A stretch of DNA of 64,000 bases from Ischnura elegans (taxonomy: Eukaryota; Arthropoda; Insecta; Odonata; Coenagrionidae), in contig NW_025791658.1 of NCBI RefSeq assembly GCF_921293095.1, forward strand, positions 5,394,001 through 5,458,000, read 5' to 3'. Under the pieces are notes generated by a model. The model searched no databases and was not told where the DNA came from. It was given only the letters and a program-made list of their open reading frames with translations. Each line of letters opens with the position of its first letter. Position 1 is the stretch's first letter. This document shows positions 34,232 through 45,876 of this stretch, one piece after another. The position numbers and the translations under genes are program-made.

Positions 34232-34870
34232 AGGGTGGTTTCCTATTATTTTTTTATTGCCTAAATCGAAAGATTATTACTCATGGAGTACGAATTTCAC
34301 ACTTTAAGATTTTTAAATGACGACATATATTTTTCGCCATTAAATGAAAAGTGAAAAATTTCAAGCGCGCGAAAACGCGACGGCTAAGTATGAATGCTGG
34401 GAAAAACCCCGAGTGACGTCGTTCTGGTTCCCGCTGCCGCAAAGTGAGGTGACCTTGGGGCTAAAATATGTACGCCGCTGCGATGCAGGCTGCTAGCAGG
34501 TAACGCTTGGCTTAAATAAGGATTATTAATACCTTATCAAACGATGGAAACTTTCCGACCTTAGCCAGTTTTAATAGGTGATTATTAAGACATGTTTCCC
34601 TGAGCTCTGTGCCTCATGCATGCATTGGTAATCTCAGACGATGTAAAACCCCTATCTACTCGTATAGAAACTAGGTCCCTCTGACGTCACGTAGGGTGGC
34701 ATTGCATGGGCGCCAATCTGGCCTTTTTCAAATGCGGTTAAAATTGACCATTGCCATTCGTCTATACTGGTATTTCTAAAACCAAATAATTTGCATATTA
34801 TGAATACACTAATGGTGGGTAACGAATCGGAATCAATACCTTTCGTTTTCTTTGATGAAGGAAACTACTC
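34232..34870 (-). mobile_element. Family A MITE, reverse orientation
   Basis: Begins AGGGTGGTTTCCTATTATTT and ends CTTTGATGAAGGAAACTACT, the reverse complement of the family. The distal tip (CCGTTTC) is degraded. It lies about 360 bp upstream of the LINE fragment at 35228. Confidence 0.9.
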
Positions 34871-35227
34871 CGTTTCAACCTTTATAATGTATAAGCTTGA
34901 GTATGATCTTAAAAACCGCTCTCTCTCTCTTGGACTATAAGACGTTTGTTGAACTAAACAAGGACCCGACAGCTGCTTTGAAAAATCGAGTGAAAAAATA
35001 AGTTAAACCACTTTCAAGATTTCATCACGCAGCGGTACACCCGGAATCGGAATGTCGAAGTGAATCTAATCGCTGCGAATACCTTAAAGCCCAAGTCTCT
35101 TATGAGTTAATTTTTTCCTCCAACCAAACGGTCCTTCCTTCATGAATAAGCCTCGGACTTTTGTGTTGTACGCTACCACCCTACCATACGGCCCACATTG
35201 TAACAATTTGTAAATAATAATAATAAT

Positions 35228-37091
35228 AATTTGCCATCCCTCTCCTGACATACTCCTTTGGTATAATCAAATGGTCACAAACAGATCTAGACGACCTACA
35301 AAGAAAAATTCGGTACCAAATGACAGAGAAAAATATGCTCCATAAAAACTCGAATATAAAGAGGAGCAATTTGCCCAGAAAATTTGGTGGAAAGGGTACC
35401 GTAGACATCAAGAATCAGCACAACTCACAACTTTCTCAGTTACGGAAATATTTTTTCAGCAAGAAATCTACCTCGGATCTCCTGATAACTATCTGCGAAG
35501 CAGACAATAAATACACACCCTTAAACCTATCTGACGAAAGTACGCAAATTAGTGAAACCAATGTTACTATAGACAGTAAAATGCCAATATGGAAAGCTAA
35601 ATCCCTTCACGGAAGACATCCTCATGCCCTGGAGGCCCCTGTTCTTCGATAAAGATGCATCGCACGCATGGCTCAGGCATGGGCAACTCTTCCCAGAAAC
35701 AGAAGGATTTATGATCGCAATACAAGACCAGGTGGTGAAAACAAAAAATTATGAAAAACATTTAATTAAAAACCCAAATTTATTGGGTGACAAATGTGAT
35801 AATGCCTCTGAGACGATACAGCACATCATAAGTGGATGCACTAACTCATCCCAAAAAGACTATCTGCACCGTCACAATCAAATATGCAACATCATCCACC
35901 AGAAATTAGCACTGAAGTATAAACTCATAGAAAATGGAGTTCCCTATTATAAGTACAAACCTAAAGCCATCCTTGAAAACGATCACTGCAAGGTTTATTA
36001 CGACCGTTCAATAGGGTAGTTTCCTTCATCAAAGAAAACGAAAGGCATTGATTGCGATTCGTTACCCACCATTAGTGTATTCATAATATGCTAATTATTT
36101 TGTTTCAGAAATCCTAGTTTAGACGAATGTTAATGGTCAATTTTAACCACATTTGAAAAAGGCCAGATTGGCGCCCATGCGATTCCACTCCACGTGACGT
36201 CACAGGGACCTAGTTTCTACACGAGAGGATAGGAGTTTTACATCGTCTGAGGTTACCAATGCATGCATGAGGCACAGAGCTCAGGGAATAATGTCTTAAT
36301 AATCACCAATTAAAACTGGCTTAGGTCGCAAAGTTTTCTTCGTTTGATAAGGTATTAATAAACCTTTTTTAAGCCAAGCGCTACCATCCAGCAAGGTACT
36401 CAGCTACCCGCTAGCAGCCTGCGACGTATCAGCGCTAAGCCTCGCCTCAAGGTCACCTCGCCGGGCGGGAGGGGGAACCAGAAATACGACGTACGGAGAT
36501 ATTTCCCGGCATTCATAGTTAAGCGTCGCGTTTTCGCGCGCTTGAAAATTTTCACTTTTCATTTTATCGCGAAAAATAGATGTTGTCATTTAAAAATCTA
36601 AAAGCGTGAAATACGTACTCCAGGAGTAATAATCTTTCGATTGAGGCAATAAAAAAATAATAGGAAACCACCCTATTATTACCGATAAAACAGTCCATAG
36701 CAATAGACCTGATCTAGTAGTGCAAGATAAAACTCACAATGAAACGTACTTGTTGGACATTGCCGTACCTAATTCGCATAATATCACTACAGCCTACACC
36801 AACAAAATGGAAAAATATGAAGAACTTAAAAATGAAATCAAGATATTGTGGAAATCAGATAAAGTACACATAATACCTATCATTATCTCCGCCACAGATG
36901 TAGTGCCTCATTCAATCCATCAAGGTCTTCAAACTACATATTGGACTGCCGAAAAACTTGTTTATTACAATGCAAAAAGCAGCAATTTTAAATACTTGCG
37001 GGATTGTCAGAAAAAATTTCAACACAGAATAAAAAGACGAGAGTACTTGGTGATACCCGTACCTCGCCTAAAACCAGCAAAAATGCTGTGA
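35228..37091 (+). pseudogene. C-terminal part of a LINE with restriction-like endonuclease domain, split by a MITE
   Basis: Three frames read in order. The first has LLSYSFGIIKWSQTDLDDLQ and NLPRKFGGKGTVDIKNQHN. The second has ASHAWLRHGQLFPETEGFM and the Cys/His knuckle DKCDNASETIQHIISGC...HRHNQ. The third, after a MITE (36013-36674), has SNRPDLVVQDKTHNETYLLDIAVP-like sequence. PD-x14-D plus an upstream zinc knuckle is the arrangement of the restriction-like endonuclease domain of R2/R4-type non-LTR elements; such elements cut specific or semi-specific targets for reverse transcription. There is a frameshift near 35645. The RT catalytic region is missing. Clade assignment is from motif pattern only. 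Confidence 0.75.
36013..36674 (+). mobile_element. Family A MITE inserted in the LINE ORF
   Basis: AGGGTAGTTTCC to GGAAACCACCCT within the LINE endonuclease region. Removing the element with a 2-bp AT duplication restores an in-frame join (...YYDRS-I-ITDKT...), whereas a TA duplication leaves a shift of two bases. This supports AT, or imprecise joining, at this site. Confidence 0.9.
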
Positions 37092-37113
37092 AAATATATA
37101 TTTTTTTTAAATA

Positions 37114-37727
37114 CAGTAGATTCCGTTTAATGGGTCCACCGGTCACTTGGGGCAGCTGCTTAATTGGGGCAGATCTTGAAGAACAGAACCCAATAGAGGA
37201 ATATCCCAGACTATTCTCCGCTTAATTGGGACAGCATGCCGCTTTATTGGGCCATGAGTCGACGACATAGACTCTATACTCGCGACGAAATTAAAATTTT
37301 TTGTTTTCAGAATACAATTTTTTTATATTATCATCCTTTTATTTACTCTTATTTTTCACAAGTGTTCCTATTCTTGCCCTATTTTGAAAGTTCTTGTTAT
37401 TATAATATCCGCAAGAGGATAGAACTTTTCTTTATTAGGACTTAGTAAAAGACATTCATTCAGCGTCGCCCGAGGCTGTGAAAAATATTTTAACAAAAAT
37501 GTTATAGTTCTTGAAAAGGATAATATATTAAGTAAACTTGCTGATTTGGTAATCAAATTAATAGTTTAATAAACTTTTGTTGAATTATAAACATTCTTTA
37601 GTCTTCTTTATACAGTTAAAAAGTGTGTTTATGCCCATATATAAGAGAGTTCGCTTGATTGGGGCAGCCGTTTAATTGGGGCAAAGTGCACAAGTCCCGA
37701 TATGTCCCAATTAACCGGAATCCACTG
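37114..37727. mobile_element. 614-bp pogo/Tigger-like MITE with TA duplication
   Basis: Ends CAGTAGATTCCGTTTAATGG and (inverted) CAGTGGATTCCGGTTAATTG, flanked by TA at 37112-37113 and 37728-37729. Subterminal GGGGCAGCYGYTTAATTGGGG repeats occur at both ends. No transposase remains. Confidence 0.85.
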
Positions 37728-37903
37728 TAATAATAATGATAAAATTTAGAAAACACTGATTGGCCATACATTAAATCATCCCGGGATCCGGTCAAGGCGG
37801 ATGATTTTTTCACTGTGGATCTTTCGCACGATAAAAATAAAAAAAAAACACTGATTGGACATACCTCAAAGAGTTCACAGATAGTCTCTCTTATTTTTCT
37901 GAC

Positions 37904-39171
37904 TCACTGCGTGGTCTTAGAAGTTCGCGGAACACTATAGTCCTTGTGAACAGTGTTCATGTGATTCCAGAGGTCCGCCTTATTGTTGAAGGCGTCCGGA
38001 CACCACCTGCACTGCATCTCCAAGACCCCGGTGTGCGTCGCCATGTGGTTGCGGAGATAATGCTTCAGTCCGAAAGATTTTGGACAGTATTGACACTGGT
38101 ACGGTTTGACCCCCGTGTGGACGGACATGTGCGTCTTCAGCTGAAACTTCTGTCCAAACGATTTCGAGCATTGATTGCAGGCGAACGGCTTCTCGCTGCT
38201 GTGGGTCGTCTCGTGAGTCCGCACCGCGCCGCGAGTCGCAAACTCCTTCCCGCAGACGGTGCAGGAGTGAGGGCGTTTTCGCAGGTGGACCACCGTGTTG
38301 TGCTTCTGTAGACCGCGCTTTTGTTTGAACGACATCGGGCACTTTGCGCACGCGAACGGCTTCTCCTCCCCGTGTATCATCACGTGCGACCTGAGACGCG
38401 AAGCGGTCGGGAAAGTTCGCGAACAGATCGTGCACTTGTTCGGCGAGTCGCTCGTGTGGAGCACGAAGTGCGCGTCGAGCATCTCCTTGCGCACGAACCG
38501 CTTCGGACAGTGTTTGCACTTGATCTTGACCTTCGGAGGAGCGGGAACTTTCGGAGAACCGTCGCCGGAGCGTCCCTTCCGCGAATCGCTCTCCTCCGAA
38601 CTGTCATTAGGCAACGGTTCTCCCCGGTGCTCCGCCTCGACATGTCGCGAACGTTCGTCCGAGCTGGGGAACTCCAAATCGCACAGAAAACACTTGAATA
38701 TTCCCTTGTGCTCCTTAACATGTATCAAGACTGCCATTTTTGTGCGGAATTTCATGCTACACTCTGCACACTGTAATAACCTCTGCCTCTTCTGCTTGTA
38801 GCCCGGCTTCGAGCCATTACTGGCCTTCTTTCCCTGAACTTCACCGCAGTCCTCCGACACGCCACCTCCAACAACAGATGATGATTTCCTTGAGTTCCTA
38901 GACGATCTTAGACCAGTCGTCCTATTGTTCGTGCTGTCCACTGTACTAACTTTAGCCTTCACCTCAATAGCCCTGCCTCTACCCCTTCTGGGGGTCACAA
39001 TTTCACTTTCTTTCGGTGACGGGACGGGCGTTTCGGGAGGTTTCCCCGCTCCTATCACGCCGCTCCTAGATCCTCCTCCCATGCCCTCTTCGTCCGACGT
39101 GTCCTCACCCTGTACTTTGAGAATCGTTTGCAGTGTCGCCTCAGAGCACCTGAGAAGGGTGATCCCGTCAT
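37904..39171 (-). CDS. Nine-finger C2H2 zinc-finger terminal exon (paralogue 2)
   Basis: Last exon of a probable nuclear DNA-binding protein. The acceptor TCTTTGCAG ends at 39172; coding starts AT GAC GGG, needing one base from the previous exon. That base is supplied by the G at the end of exon 47766-47829, giving D-D-G-I-T-L-L. About 422 residues: a Ser/acidic linker with VTPRRGRGRAIEVK (AT-hook-like GRGR), then nine C2H2 fingers over roughly residues 130-415 (LQCAECSMKF, FKCFLCDLEF, FACAKCPMSF, YQCQYCPKSF and others), ending at TGA 37904. The methionine upstream of the acceptor is intronic. Several finger linkers are HTGVKPY/EKPF type. The fingers correspond one by one with the exon at 19763-21111. 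Antisense frames here are shadows. Confidence 0.93.
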
Positions 39172-39324
39172 CTGCAAAGAAATACAATACAGATTCAGGT
39201 TATCTCCGTCGACTCAGGCTCAACTCTGCGGAAGTTCATATCAAGGTTAACCCTCTTCGCTGCTTCGTTCAATTGTATTAGGCTCAACTACGTGGAAGTT
39301 AATACTCGAAAATGAAAAGGAGAC

Positions 39325-39500
39325 TTCTTTGATTTCCACTGATTTAATTCGTCCGTACGACATGTTTCGAACCATAGAGGTCATTATCAAGTACCTCCTT
39401 CCTCCTACCAAGGTACTTGATAATCACCTCTATGGTTCGAAACATGTCGTACGGACGAAATAAATCAGTGGAAGTCAACGAAGTCTTCTTTTCATTTCCT
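39325..39500. repeat. Foldback element, ~85-bp arms
   Basis: Arms containing CACTGATTTAATTCGTCCGT, ACATGTTTCGAACCATAGAG and TATCAAGTACCT are matched in reverse complement by the second half, with a loop around CCTTCCTCCTAC. The outer edges (GAAAAGGAGACTTC / GAAGTCTTCTTTTC) are also complementary. It is intronic, about 150 bp upstream of the zinc-finger exon acceptor. Confidence 0.8.
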
Positions 39501-40237
39501 TTCGCTGCTGTTCAATCTCTACGAAAACCTTCTCCTCACATGCGGCGAAAAGGTTAAAATGCATTTCATGGGACCATGGACCAGGTTCTTCAATAATGGG
39601 CGAAGTACACACTCCAAAGGGTCGCTAATCATGGACCCTTTCCTCAAAAAGCTCACCCACACAGGACCGTCTCATCGACCCTACCAGCAAGGTTCGAAAA
39701 GTGACCGCTCTGACTGCGATCTGAAAATCAGCCAATCAATCCGATCATTAAAAAATGATTGTTTGCATCGCACTCCTGCCAATCTAGCAATCAAGTACGT
39801 CTTTGAACCGTGTTTCATTAACCGATTTTGTTAACTTTACTAAAAACGTGGCTGCGGACCACCGGAAAAATGGCCATTTTAGCAAAGTTAAGAAAATGGT
39901 TATTTTTCATCGCAGAGACACGGTTCATATGCGTACTTGATTGGCAGGAGTGCGATGCAAACAATCATTTTCTGATGATCGGATTGATAGATAGATTTTC
40001 AAATTGCAGTCAGAGCAGTCACTTTTGGGGAGGGAGGCCCCCTAGGCTGGTGGGGTCGATGAGACGGTCCTGCGTGGGTGAGCTCGTCGAGGAAAGGGTC
40101 CCGGATTGTAGCGACCCTTTGTAGGGTGTACCACGCCCATCCTGGTAGTACTTTCTCCATGGCCCAACGAAACGCATTTCAACCTTTTCGCCACACGTGA
40201 GGAGAAGGTTTTCGGATACTGAACAGCAGTGAGAGGG
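39498..40237. mobile_element. piggyBac-like snapback MITE, left tip incomplete
   Basis: The two halves are long inverted repeats (CTGCTGTTCAATCT, AAAACCTTCTCCTCAC, ACAGGACCGTCTCATCGACC). The right end is GCAGTGAGAGGG followed by TTAA at 40238-40241. The left end begins CCTTTCGCTGCTG without its TTAA, probably disturbed by the foldback element next to it. A second TTAACCCTCTTCGCTGC at 39247 may be the displaced true left tip. It matches the complete copy at 56380-57130. Confidence 0.75.
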
Positions 40238-40289
40238 TTAAATGTATAACGTAAGATAATAGTATGCAGCAGAAGAGAAGAAGTCAGAA

Positions 40290-40391
40290 CTAACATTAAA
40301 ATAGGGAGGCAAAAATTGATAGAAGTGGATGAATTCGGTTATTTTGGGAAGCAAGATAACTAGTGACTGGAGAAGTAAGAAAGAAATTATC
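40290..40391 (+). mobile_element. Short LINE fragment duplicated from the 40937 element family
   Basis: AAAATAGGGAGGCAAAAATT through AGTAAGAAAGAAATTATC matches 40976-41068 with a few differences, then switches abruptly to a SINE. It is an independent, 5'- and 3'-truncated piece. Confidence 0.7.
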
Positions 40392-40532
40392 CGCCAAGGG
40401 GACAAGGATTAACGTCCCATCTGACGGACGTAGTGTTGCGCTTGATGTGTCTTCCATTCAAAATTATTCTGCCGGGATTTGAACCCAGGCCAACAGGAGG
40501 TGAAGCCAGCGCTATAGCCACCACACCAACTT
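40392..40532 (-). mobile_element. tRNA-derived SINE (family S1)
   Basis: On the minus strand, TGTGGTGGCTATAGCGCTGG resembles a pol III A box and GGGTTCAAATCCCGG fits a B box, spaced as in a tRNA head. The body CAAGGGGACAAGGATTAACG on the plus strand recurs in degraded form at 48690-48880. It was inserted next to the LINE scrap at 40290. Confidence 0.75.
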
Positions 40533-40936
40533 CATCCACTACGTGAAAAAAAAACACTCTTTCGAATAATCTCTCAACGTTGTTGCGTCACGCTGTGCGC
40601 CGTGCGATCGCCGACTGTCTCCATAATTACGTGAGATATTCCCCAGCGAATGCTTACTCCCCAGCGCAATTTTTTTTCGCCTTGTTTTTTTTCCGAAATT
40701 TTTTTCCGTGTTTTCCTTAAATTCAAGAAAGGTTTCTGTCCATGCGTCAAGGAGGTTAGTTGAACTCAAGAGATACCTCTTTCTTTCATACTCTTGTTCG
40801 ATTCGTCGATTAACTTCCTCATCCGGTACATTATGCGTTAAACCGCCTCGTTTTGTTAACGAGTGGATCATGTGGGAATAAACGAAATGTATTTCTCAGC
40901 GGATATGGGAATTAAAATTGCACATTCAAATGGCTA

Positions 40937-41596
40937 AATCTGAGATAACGTGACTGAATTGTGTGAATACTTACTTGAAAATAGGGAAGCTAAAATTGAT
41001 GGAACTGGATGAATTGTGTTATTTGGGAAGCAAGATAACTAGTGACGGGAGAAGCAAGAAAGAAATTATCAGCAGAATAGCCCAGGCGAAGAGAGCATTC
41101 CACCAAAAGAGAGACCTGCTTACAGCGGGAAACTTAAGTATGGAAGTAAAGAAACAATTTATAAGATCCTACATCTGGAGTATGGTCCTATACAGAAGTG
41201 AGGCATGGACAATGACCGCAGCGGAGAAAGCAAGGATAGAGGCCTTTGAAATGTGGTGCTACAGAAGAATGATGAAAATCAAATGAATCGACCGAGTTAG
41301 TAACGAGGAAGTCCTAAGAAGAGTAGGAGAGAAGAGAAGCCTCATGAAAACCTTAATAAGAAGACGGAACAACCTTATAGGCCACATCGTGAGACATGAT
41401 GGCCTGATGAAGACAATCGTCGAAGGGCAAGTGGAAGGCAAGAATGGAAAAGGAAGACCTCGGACATAATATATGGAACAAGTAAAGAGAGATGTGAAAG
41501 AGAAGAAATACGTAGGTGTGAAAAGATTAGCTGATAGGAGAACTGAGTGGAGAGCTGCGTCAAACCAATCCTAGGATTGTCGACCAGTGATGATGA
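40937..41596 (+). pseudogene. C-terminal fragment of an APE-type LINE (RTE-like)
   Basis: The frame encodes LDELCYLGSKITSDGRSKKE, RIAQAKRAFHQKRDLLTA, IRSYIWSMVLYRSEAWT and FEMWCYRRMMKIK, then a stop. It resumes in the same style with IDRVSNEEVLRRVGEK, NLIGHIVRHDGLMKTIVEGQ and GKGRPRT. These are typical of the RT thumb/C-terminal part of widespread invertebrate endonuclease-RT LINEs. It ends in the ATCCTAGGATTG 3' end and GATGATGA tail. At least two in-frame stops show that it is dead. Confidence 0.8.
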
Positions 41597-41780
41597 AAAA
41601 AAAAATTTCGAGTGACCGAGAACCAGATGTGTCATCGACAGGGGAATGATAATTCACATTTCCCTGCACATCTTAACCCTTTCCCTACTATGACGAAAAT
41701 ATGTGACAGGACGTTTCTCAATTGTTGCTGAATTAAATGCGTTAATATTGACGGTAGAGCTTTGTTCGAAATTTGACAAT

Positions 41781-42384
41781 AGGGTAGTTTCCTTCATCAA
41801 AGAAAACGAAAGGCATTGATTGCGATTCGTTAATCACCATTAGTGTATTCATAATATACAAATTATTTGGTTTTATAAATCCCTATTTAGATGAATGGCA
41901 ATGGTCAATTTGAACCTCATTTGAAATAGGCCAGATTGGCACTCATGCGACGCCAATCCACGTGACGTCACAGGGACCTAGATTCTATACCAGTAGTCAA
42001 GAGTTTTACATTACCAATGCATGCATGAGGCACAGAGCTCAGGAACACATCTCTTAATAATCACCCATTAAAATTACCTATGGTCGGAAAGTTTCCTTCG
42101 TTTGATAGGCTATTAATAATCCTTATTTAAGCCTAGCACTACCTGCTAGCAGGGTACTCTACGCTACCGCCATGCTCGGCTCCATAGCCTCACACCCAGG
42201 TGGCCTCACACAGCAGTAGCCAGACGTCACACAGGCTTTTCCCAGCATTCATACTTAGCCGCCGTGTTTTCGTGTGCTTGAAAATTTTCACTTTTCATTA
42301 AATAGCGAAAAAAAGATATCGTCATTTAAAAATCTAAAAGCATGAAATACGTACTCCAGGAGTAATAAATAATCTTTCGATTTT
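41781..42384 (+). mobile_element. Family A MITE, right end missing
   Basis: Starts AGGGTAGTTTCC at an AAT flank and follows the family to AATAATCTTTCGATTT, where it stops about 45 bp before the expected end. It shares the ACGCTACCGCCATGC subfamily variant with 32006. Confidence 0.85.
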
Positions 42385-42634
42385 CAAAGCAGTGCGCTTC
42401 AGCATCCTCATACTTTCTACCATTAAGTTGGCTCAGCATCATCTCAGTGCTTGCTGCTTCCCAATTACAGCAAAGCTGCAAATGCTCTCAAGATATCTTA
42501 CAGAATATTGCGCGTAGTTTAATACTTTGTTTAGACTGTGCCCAAAAAGCAAGTTCCTCTACGCCACTCCCCATTCGTAGGCCAACCGCTAAGGCATCAA
42601 ATTTGAAATTTCGGGCACGCTTCAATTTTTTGAA

Positions 42635-43557
42635 TCGTAGGAATAGAAGGATCAACAACTTTGCTATTTCCACATAGTAATTTTATTGATACCGACCATG
42701 GTTTCGTTACAGAGTAACATGTCGGGTGGTGGTTGAGAAAGTGGGAAAGTGGAGGAGGGGGAGCGAGAAGGGAAAAGGTGGTCGTTAACCAGGTTTAACG
42801 ACCACATTTTCCCTACTTTCCCACCAGGTTTAACGTCCCTGTGGCTTAAAATTTCCAGCTCTTCCAAGGCGTCTAACCTCCGTCCCCTTACTCATCCACC
42901 CCTCCACCCACCCCACCCACAGTGACGCCAAACCTGTTCTGTTCTAAATCTCTGTTCTGTTCTGACAGCACGTGGAAAATCAATTGCACTACTAAATATG
43001 TAATTGATCTCGTTTGTTATCTATACCCTACAGGGGTGCAGCTAGGAATTAAGGATGGGCAGGGGTTTAGGTGAAACTAATACCTGGGTGTGTGGAGGTA
43101 TGGAATACCCACCAGGATAAGTAGTACATTCGACATTATTAAATTGCGGAATTTTAAGATAAACGGTTCAAAATGGTGATTTTTACGGCTTTCTGAGGGA
43201 GATATTATTAATCCTTACACTATTCTATTAGTAATATCGATCCAATTAAGTAAAATGGATTAAACTTAAATATTGTCCGAGCTCTGGGGGGGGGGTTATC
43301 CCCCAAAACCTCCCCCTCACTATACCCCTGCATCCACCCAGCCCACACCCACAGTGACGCCAAACCCAGCTCCAACCCCAACCCCTTCCTCCCCCTGACC
43401 AACAGCTCACGAAAATTTCCCTACCCAACCATCTGCTATATATTTACTGTGAACTTACCTGCATTCTTCACCTTGATAATGTTACTCTGTAACGAAACCG
43501 TGGTCAGTGTCCATAAATTGCTATGTGGAAATAGCAAAGTTGTTAATCCTTCTATAC
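42635..43557. repeat. Inverted repeat pair enclosing a G-run MITE
   Basis: Bases 42635-42722 and 43468-43557 are inverted copies (CAACTTTGCTATTTCCACAT, GGTTTCGTTACAGAGTAACA). One more copy of the arm is at about 22345. A small hairpin (GTGGTCGTTAA...TTAACGACCAC) lies near 42778. The enclosed DNA carries the MITE at 43031-43330. Confidence 0.6.
43031..43330 (+). mobile_element. G-run MITE, complete but diverged copy
   Basis: CAGGGGTGCAGCTAGGAATT to CTCACTATACCCCTG, 300 bp, with the family interior (ACGGCTTTCTGAGGG, AGTAAAATGGATTAAACTTA). The right tip has several substitutions. Confidence 0.75.
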
Positions 43558-43946
43558 CTACGATTATGGATTTCCACCAAGTTACGCCTGCTACGATTAA
43601 TTATAAATTTTTTGAATGTTTGTACTCCTGAAAATTCATTAATCGAACGTTCCTAATAGGAGGACTATATATATATCTCAATGTGTCATGAATCAGTAAT
43701 AGATAATTTAGGAAAAATTACACTAATGGCATCACAGAAAACATGAACTAAAACCCCATGGCAGGCAATGTGTTACGGGTTGACAGTAGGGAGGAGTTGA
43801 TTCTCATTGTCGATTCTCGGGCACCTATTTCCCATAGCTCAACCCATCACGGTTCAATTAACCGTCAGAAGTCCTCTGAACAGCACCATTTTGGGTCACG
43901 CTATTCGATACTCATTCCGTGAGCTATATGAGTCAGGGGAGCGGGC

Positions 43947-43999
43947 GGCAAAGAATTAACCTCGAGTGCCAAATCGGCACTCGAGGTTAGTTCTTTGCC
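43947..43999. repeat. Near-perfect 24-bp stem hairpin
   Basis: GGCAAAGAATTAACCTCGAG begins a 24-base arm and its reverse complement ends at 43999, with loop AAATC. One mismatch is visible (T/G). The function is unknown; it lies at the edge of a dispersed repeat. Confidence 0.7.
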
Positions 44000-44240
44000 T
44001 TTTGTCGATTAGCCGATCGACAGATCAGCCTTAAAATCTGTGTGTCTTCATGGCACACAGACCGATAATTGAGCTTCGAATATACGTGCGGAGATAGATG
44101 TGTGGACAGTGTCTGCGAGTGACTGACCTTGAAATATGATCGACGCATCGATTTTTCTTTTGATCCGCTAATCATAGATCTACCATCAAGTTTGAGAGGT
44201 ATTAAGGTTTTGCAAAGAATTTCAGGGCTATATCCAGTCG
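44000..44240. repeat. Dispersed repeat, empty-site relative of the 56.2-kb locus
   Basis: GGCACACAGACCGATAATTG, ATAGATGTGTGGACAGTG and ATCAAGTTTGAGAG parallel 56255-56375 plus 57135-57180. At 56 kb the copy is split by a piggyBac-like MITE, which is absent here. There is no recognised gene between 44241 and 44580. Confidence 0.65.
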
Positions 44241-44582
44241 ATTCCGATACCAGAAAAATAAACACAGGAAACTCCCGATTATGAATGAATGAATTTACTA
44301 ATCCAAACTTAAAAATCACACATTTTTTTAACAACACAAGTAAAAGGAGCTTAAGTTAGCTTCAATGGTAACAAAAAAAAGAGCATGGAAGCTACCATCC
44401 TTAAAACTTAAATACGATGAAAGCCAGAAAACAAAGAAAGTATATATAAATTTCTGAAAAATTTATCATTATGAATCCGATACGTGACAAACAAACAGTG
44501 TGAAAACAAATCTGAAGGGATAAATGCATGAGCATACAAGATATTTTTAAAATACATGCTCGTTTAAAAAACTTACAATATA

Positions 44583-45585
44583 CAGTAAAACCTCTATGTA
44601 GAGGACTTCTTTACATCGTAAACCTCCATTCCTTATAGCTCGCCTGCGGTCCCGTCAGATTTACAGGTAAATATATAGGCAAACCTCTTTGTAGTTCAGG
44701 GGTGCAGCTAGGAATTAAGCCGGAAGGGGGGGGGGGGGGTTAGGTGAAACCAATACCGGGGTGTGTGGGGGTATAGCATACCCACCAGGATTAGTGGTAC
44801 ATGCGAGATTAATAAATTGCGGAATTTTAAGATAAATGGCTCAAAACTGTGAGTTTTATGGCTTTCTGAGGGATATTTTATTAATCCTTACACTATCCTA
44901 TTAGTAATATCAATCCAATTAAGTAAAATGGATTAAACTTAAAAATTTCTCTGAGCTCTGGGGGGGGGGTTATCCTCTAAAATCCTCTCGCTGCGCCACT
45001 GATGTAGAGAACCTCTTTATCTCGTAAAACCTCCACTTATCATACCATGGAGATACCCCCAGACAGCCTAACTACCTCTGTAAATCGTACCAAGACAACT
45101 AGAGACCATATACAGTTGTGATTACATACGCGGCATGACATTTTCAGCATTAAATGTTTCATGCTTTTTTTTCTTCCACACCTTTAATATAATGTCATTT
45201 TCACGTTAATCATTAGTTACGGCCATTTTGTTCCATATGAGAGCATACCTAACAGAAAATAAGAAAAATAGATATCCAACTATCCATAATCATTTTAAGT
45301 GACTGTTGAATTGAGATAGACCACATTGTTTCCTCTCGAATCATGGTAAAAATCATGCGATAGCGCTCTCTTCCTGTAATTATTAAATAATAAAAATATC
45401 TTCACTAATGCATGCATGTTTGTTTAAACTCAAAAATATAATGGTTTATAAGACAGTAGTGCCTTAAATTTCTGAAGGATATGAAAAAGTGGTGCCTATC
45501 ACTGAAACCTCTCTATAGTGAACCTCCATACATCGAATTGCCTAAATATTGGTTCCCTCCATTACGATGTAAAGAGATTTTACTG
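44583..45585. mobile_element. pogo/Tigger-like element containing a G-run MITE
   Basis: Ends CAGTAAAACCTCTATGTAGA and (inverted) CAGTAAAATCTCTTTACATC sit between TA at 44581-44582 and 45586-45587. The subterminal AACCTCTWTGTAGA motif recurs inside. No transposase frame remains. It is interrupted at 44697-45001. Confidence 0.8.
44697..45001 (+). mobile_element. G-run MITE, best complete copy (305 bp)
   Basis: CAGGGGTGCAGCTAGGAATT to CTCTCGCTGCGCCACTG, with inverted ends (CAGNGGCGCAGC), a G-run near each end, and the family interior. The flanking octamers TTGTAGTT and ATGTAGAG share a core, compatible with a diverged 8-bp duplication as in hAT elements. Confidence 0.8.
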
Positions 45586-45876
45586 TACAAAGATCAAAGT
45601 ATATTAGGACAAAATAAATTTCTTTTTCTCCTTTAACAAAAAATATATAAAAAAACTTATCTGGGCTAATGATGTGGAGAGGCGACACCAATGATCGGAT
45701 AACGTGATTAATCCGAACTTTGACGGTAATTTCATGTAATTTCCATAATTCAGGTAAATCACACAATCTACCATTATTTATGCACATTTTCAGTTATTTA
45801 AGATTGCTTCCTGGATTCACTAAGAGCTTTCTTTTCCCGACTGCAATCTTCTTCAGCGGCGATAACGTGATTCTAC

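Noticed and set aside
39172..39187. Methionine start of the 37904 zinc-finger frame
   Set aside because: The codons are upstream of a strong CAG acceptor and are intronic; the in-phase splice to 47766-47829 explains the reading better.
43947..43999. Bacterial-type terminator
   Set aside because: The stem is strong but the setting is eukaryotic and no gene precedes it.
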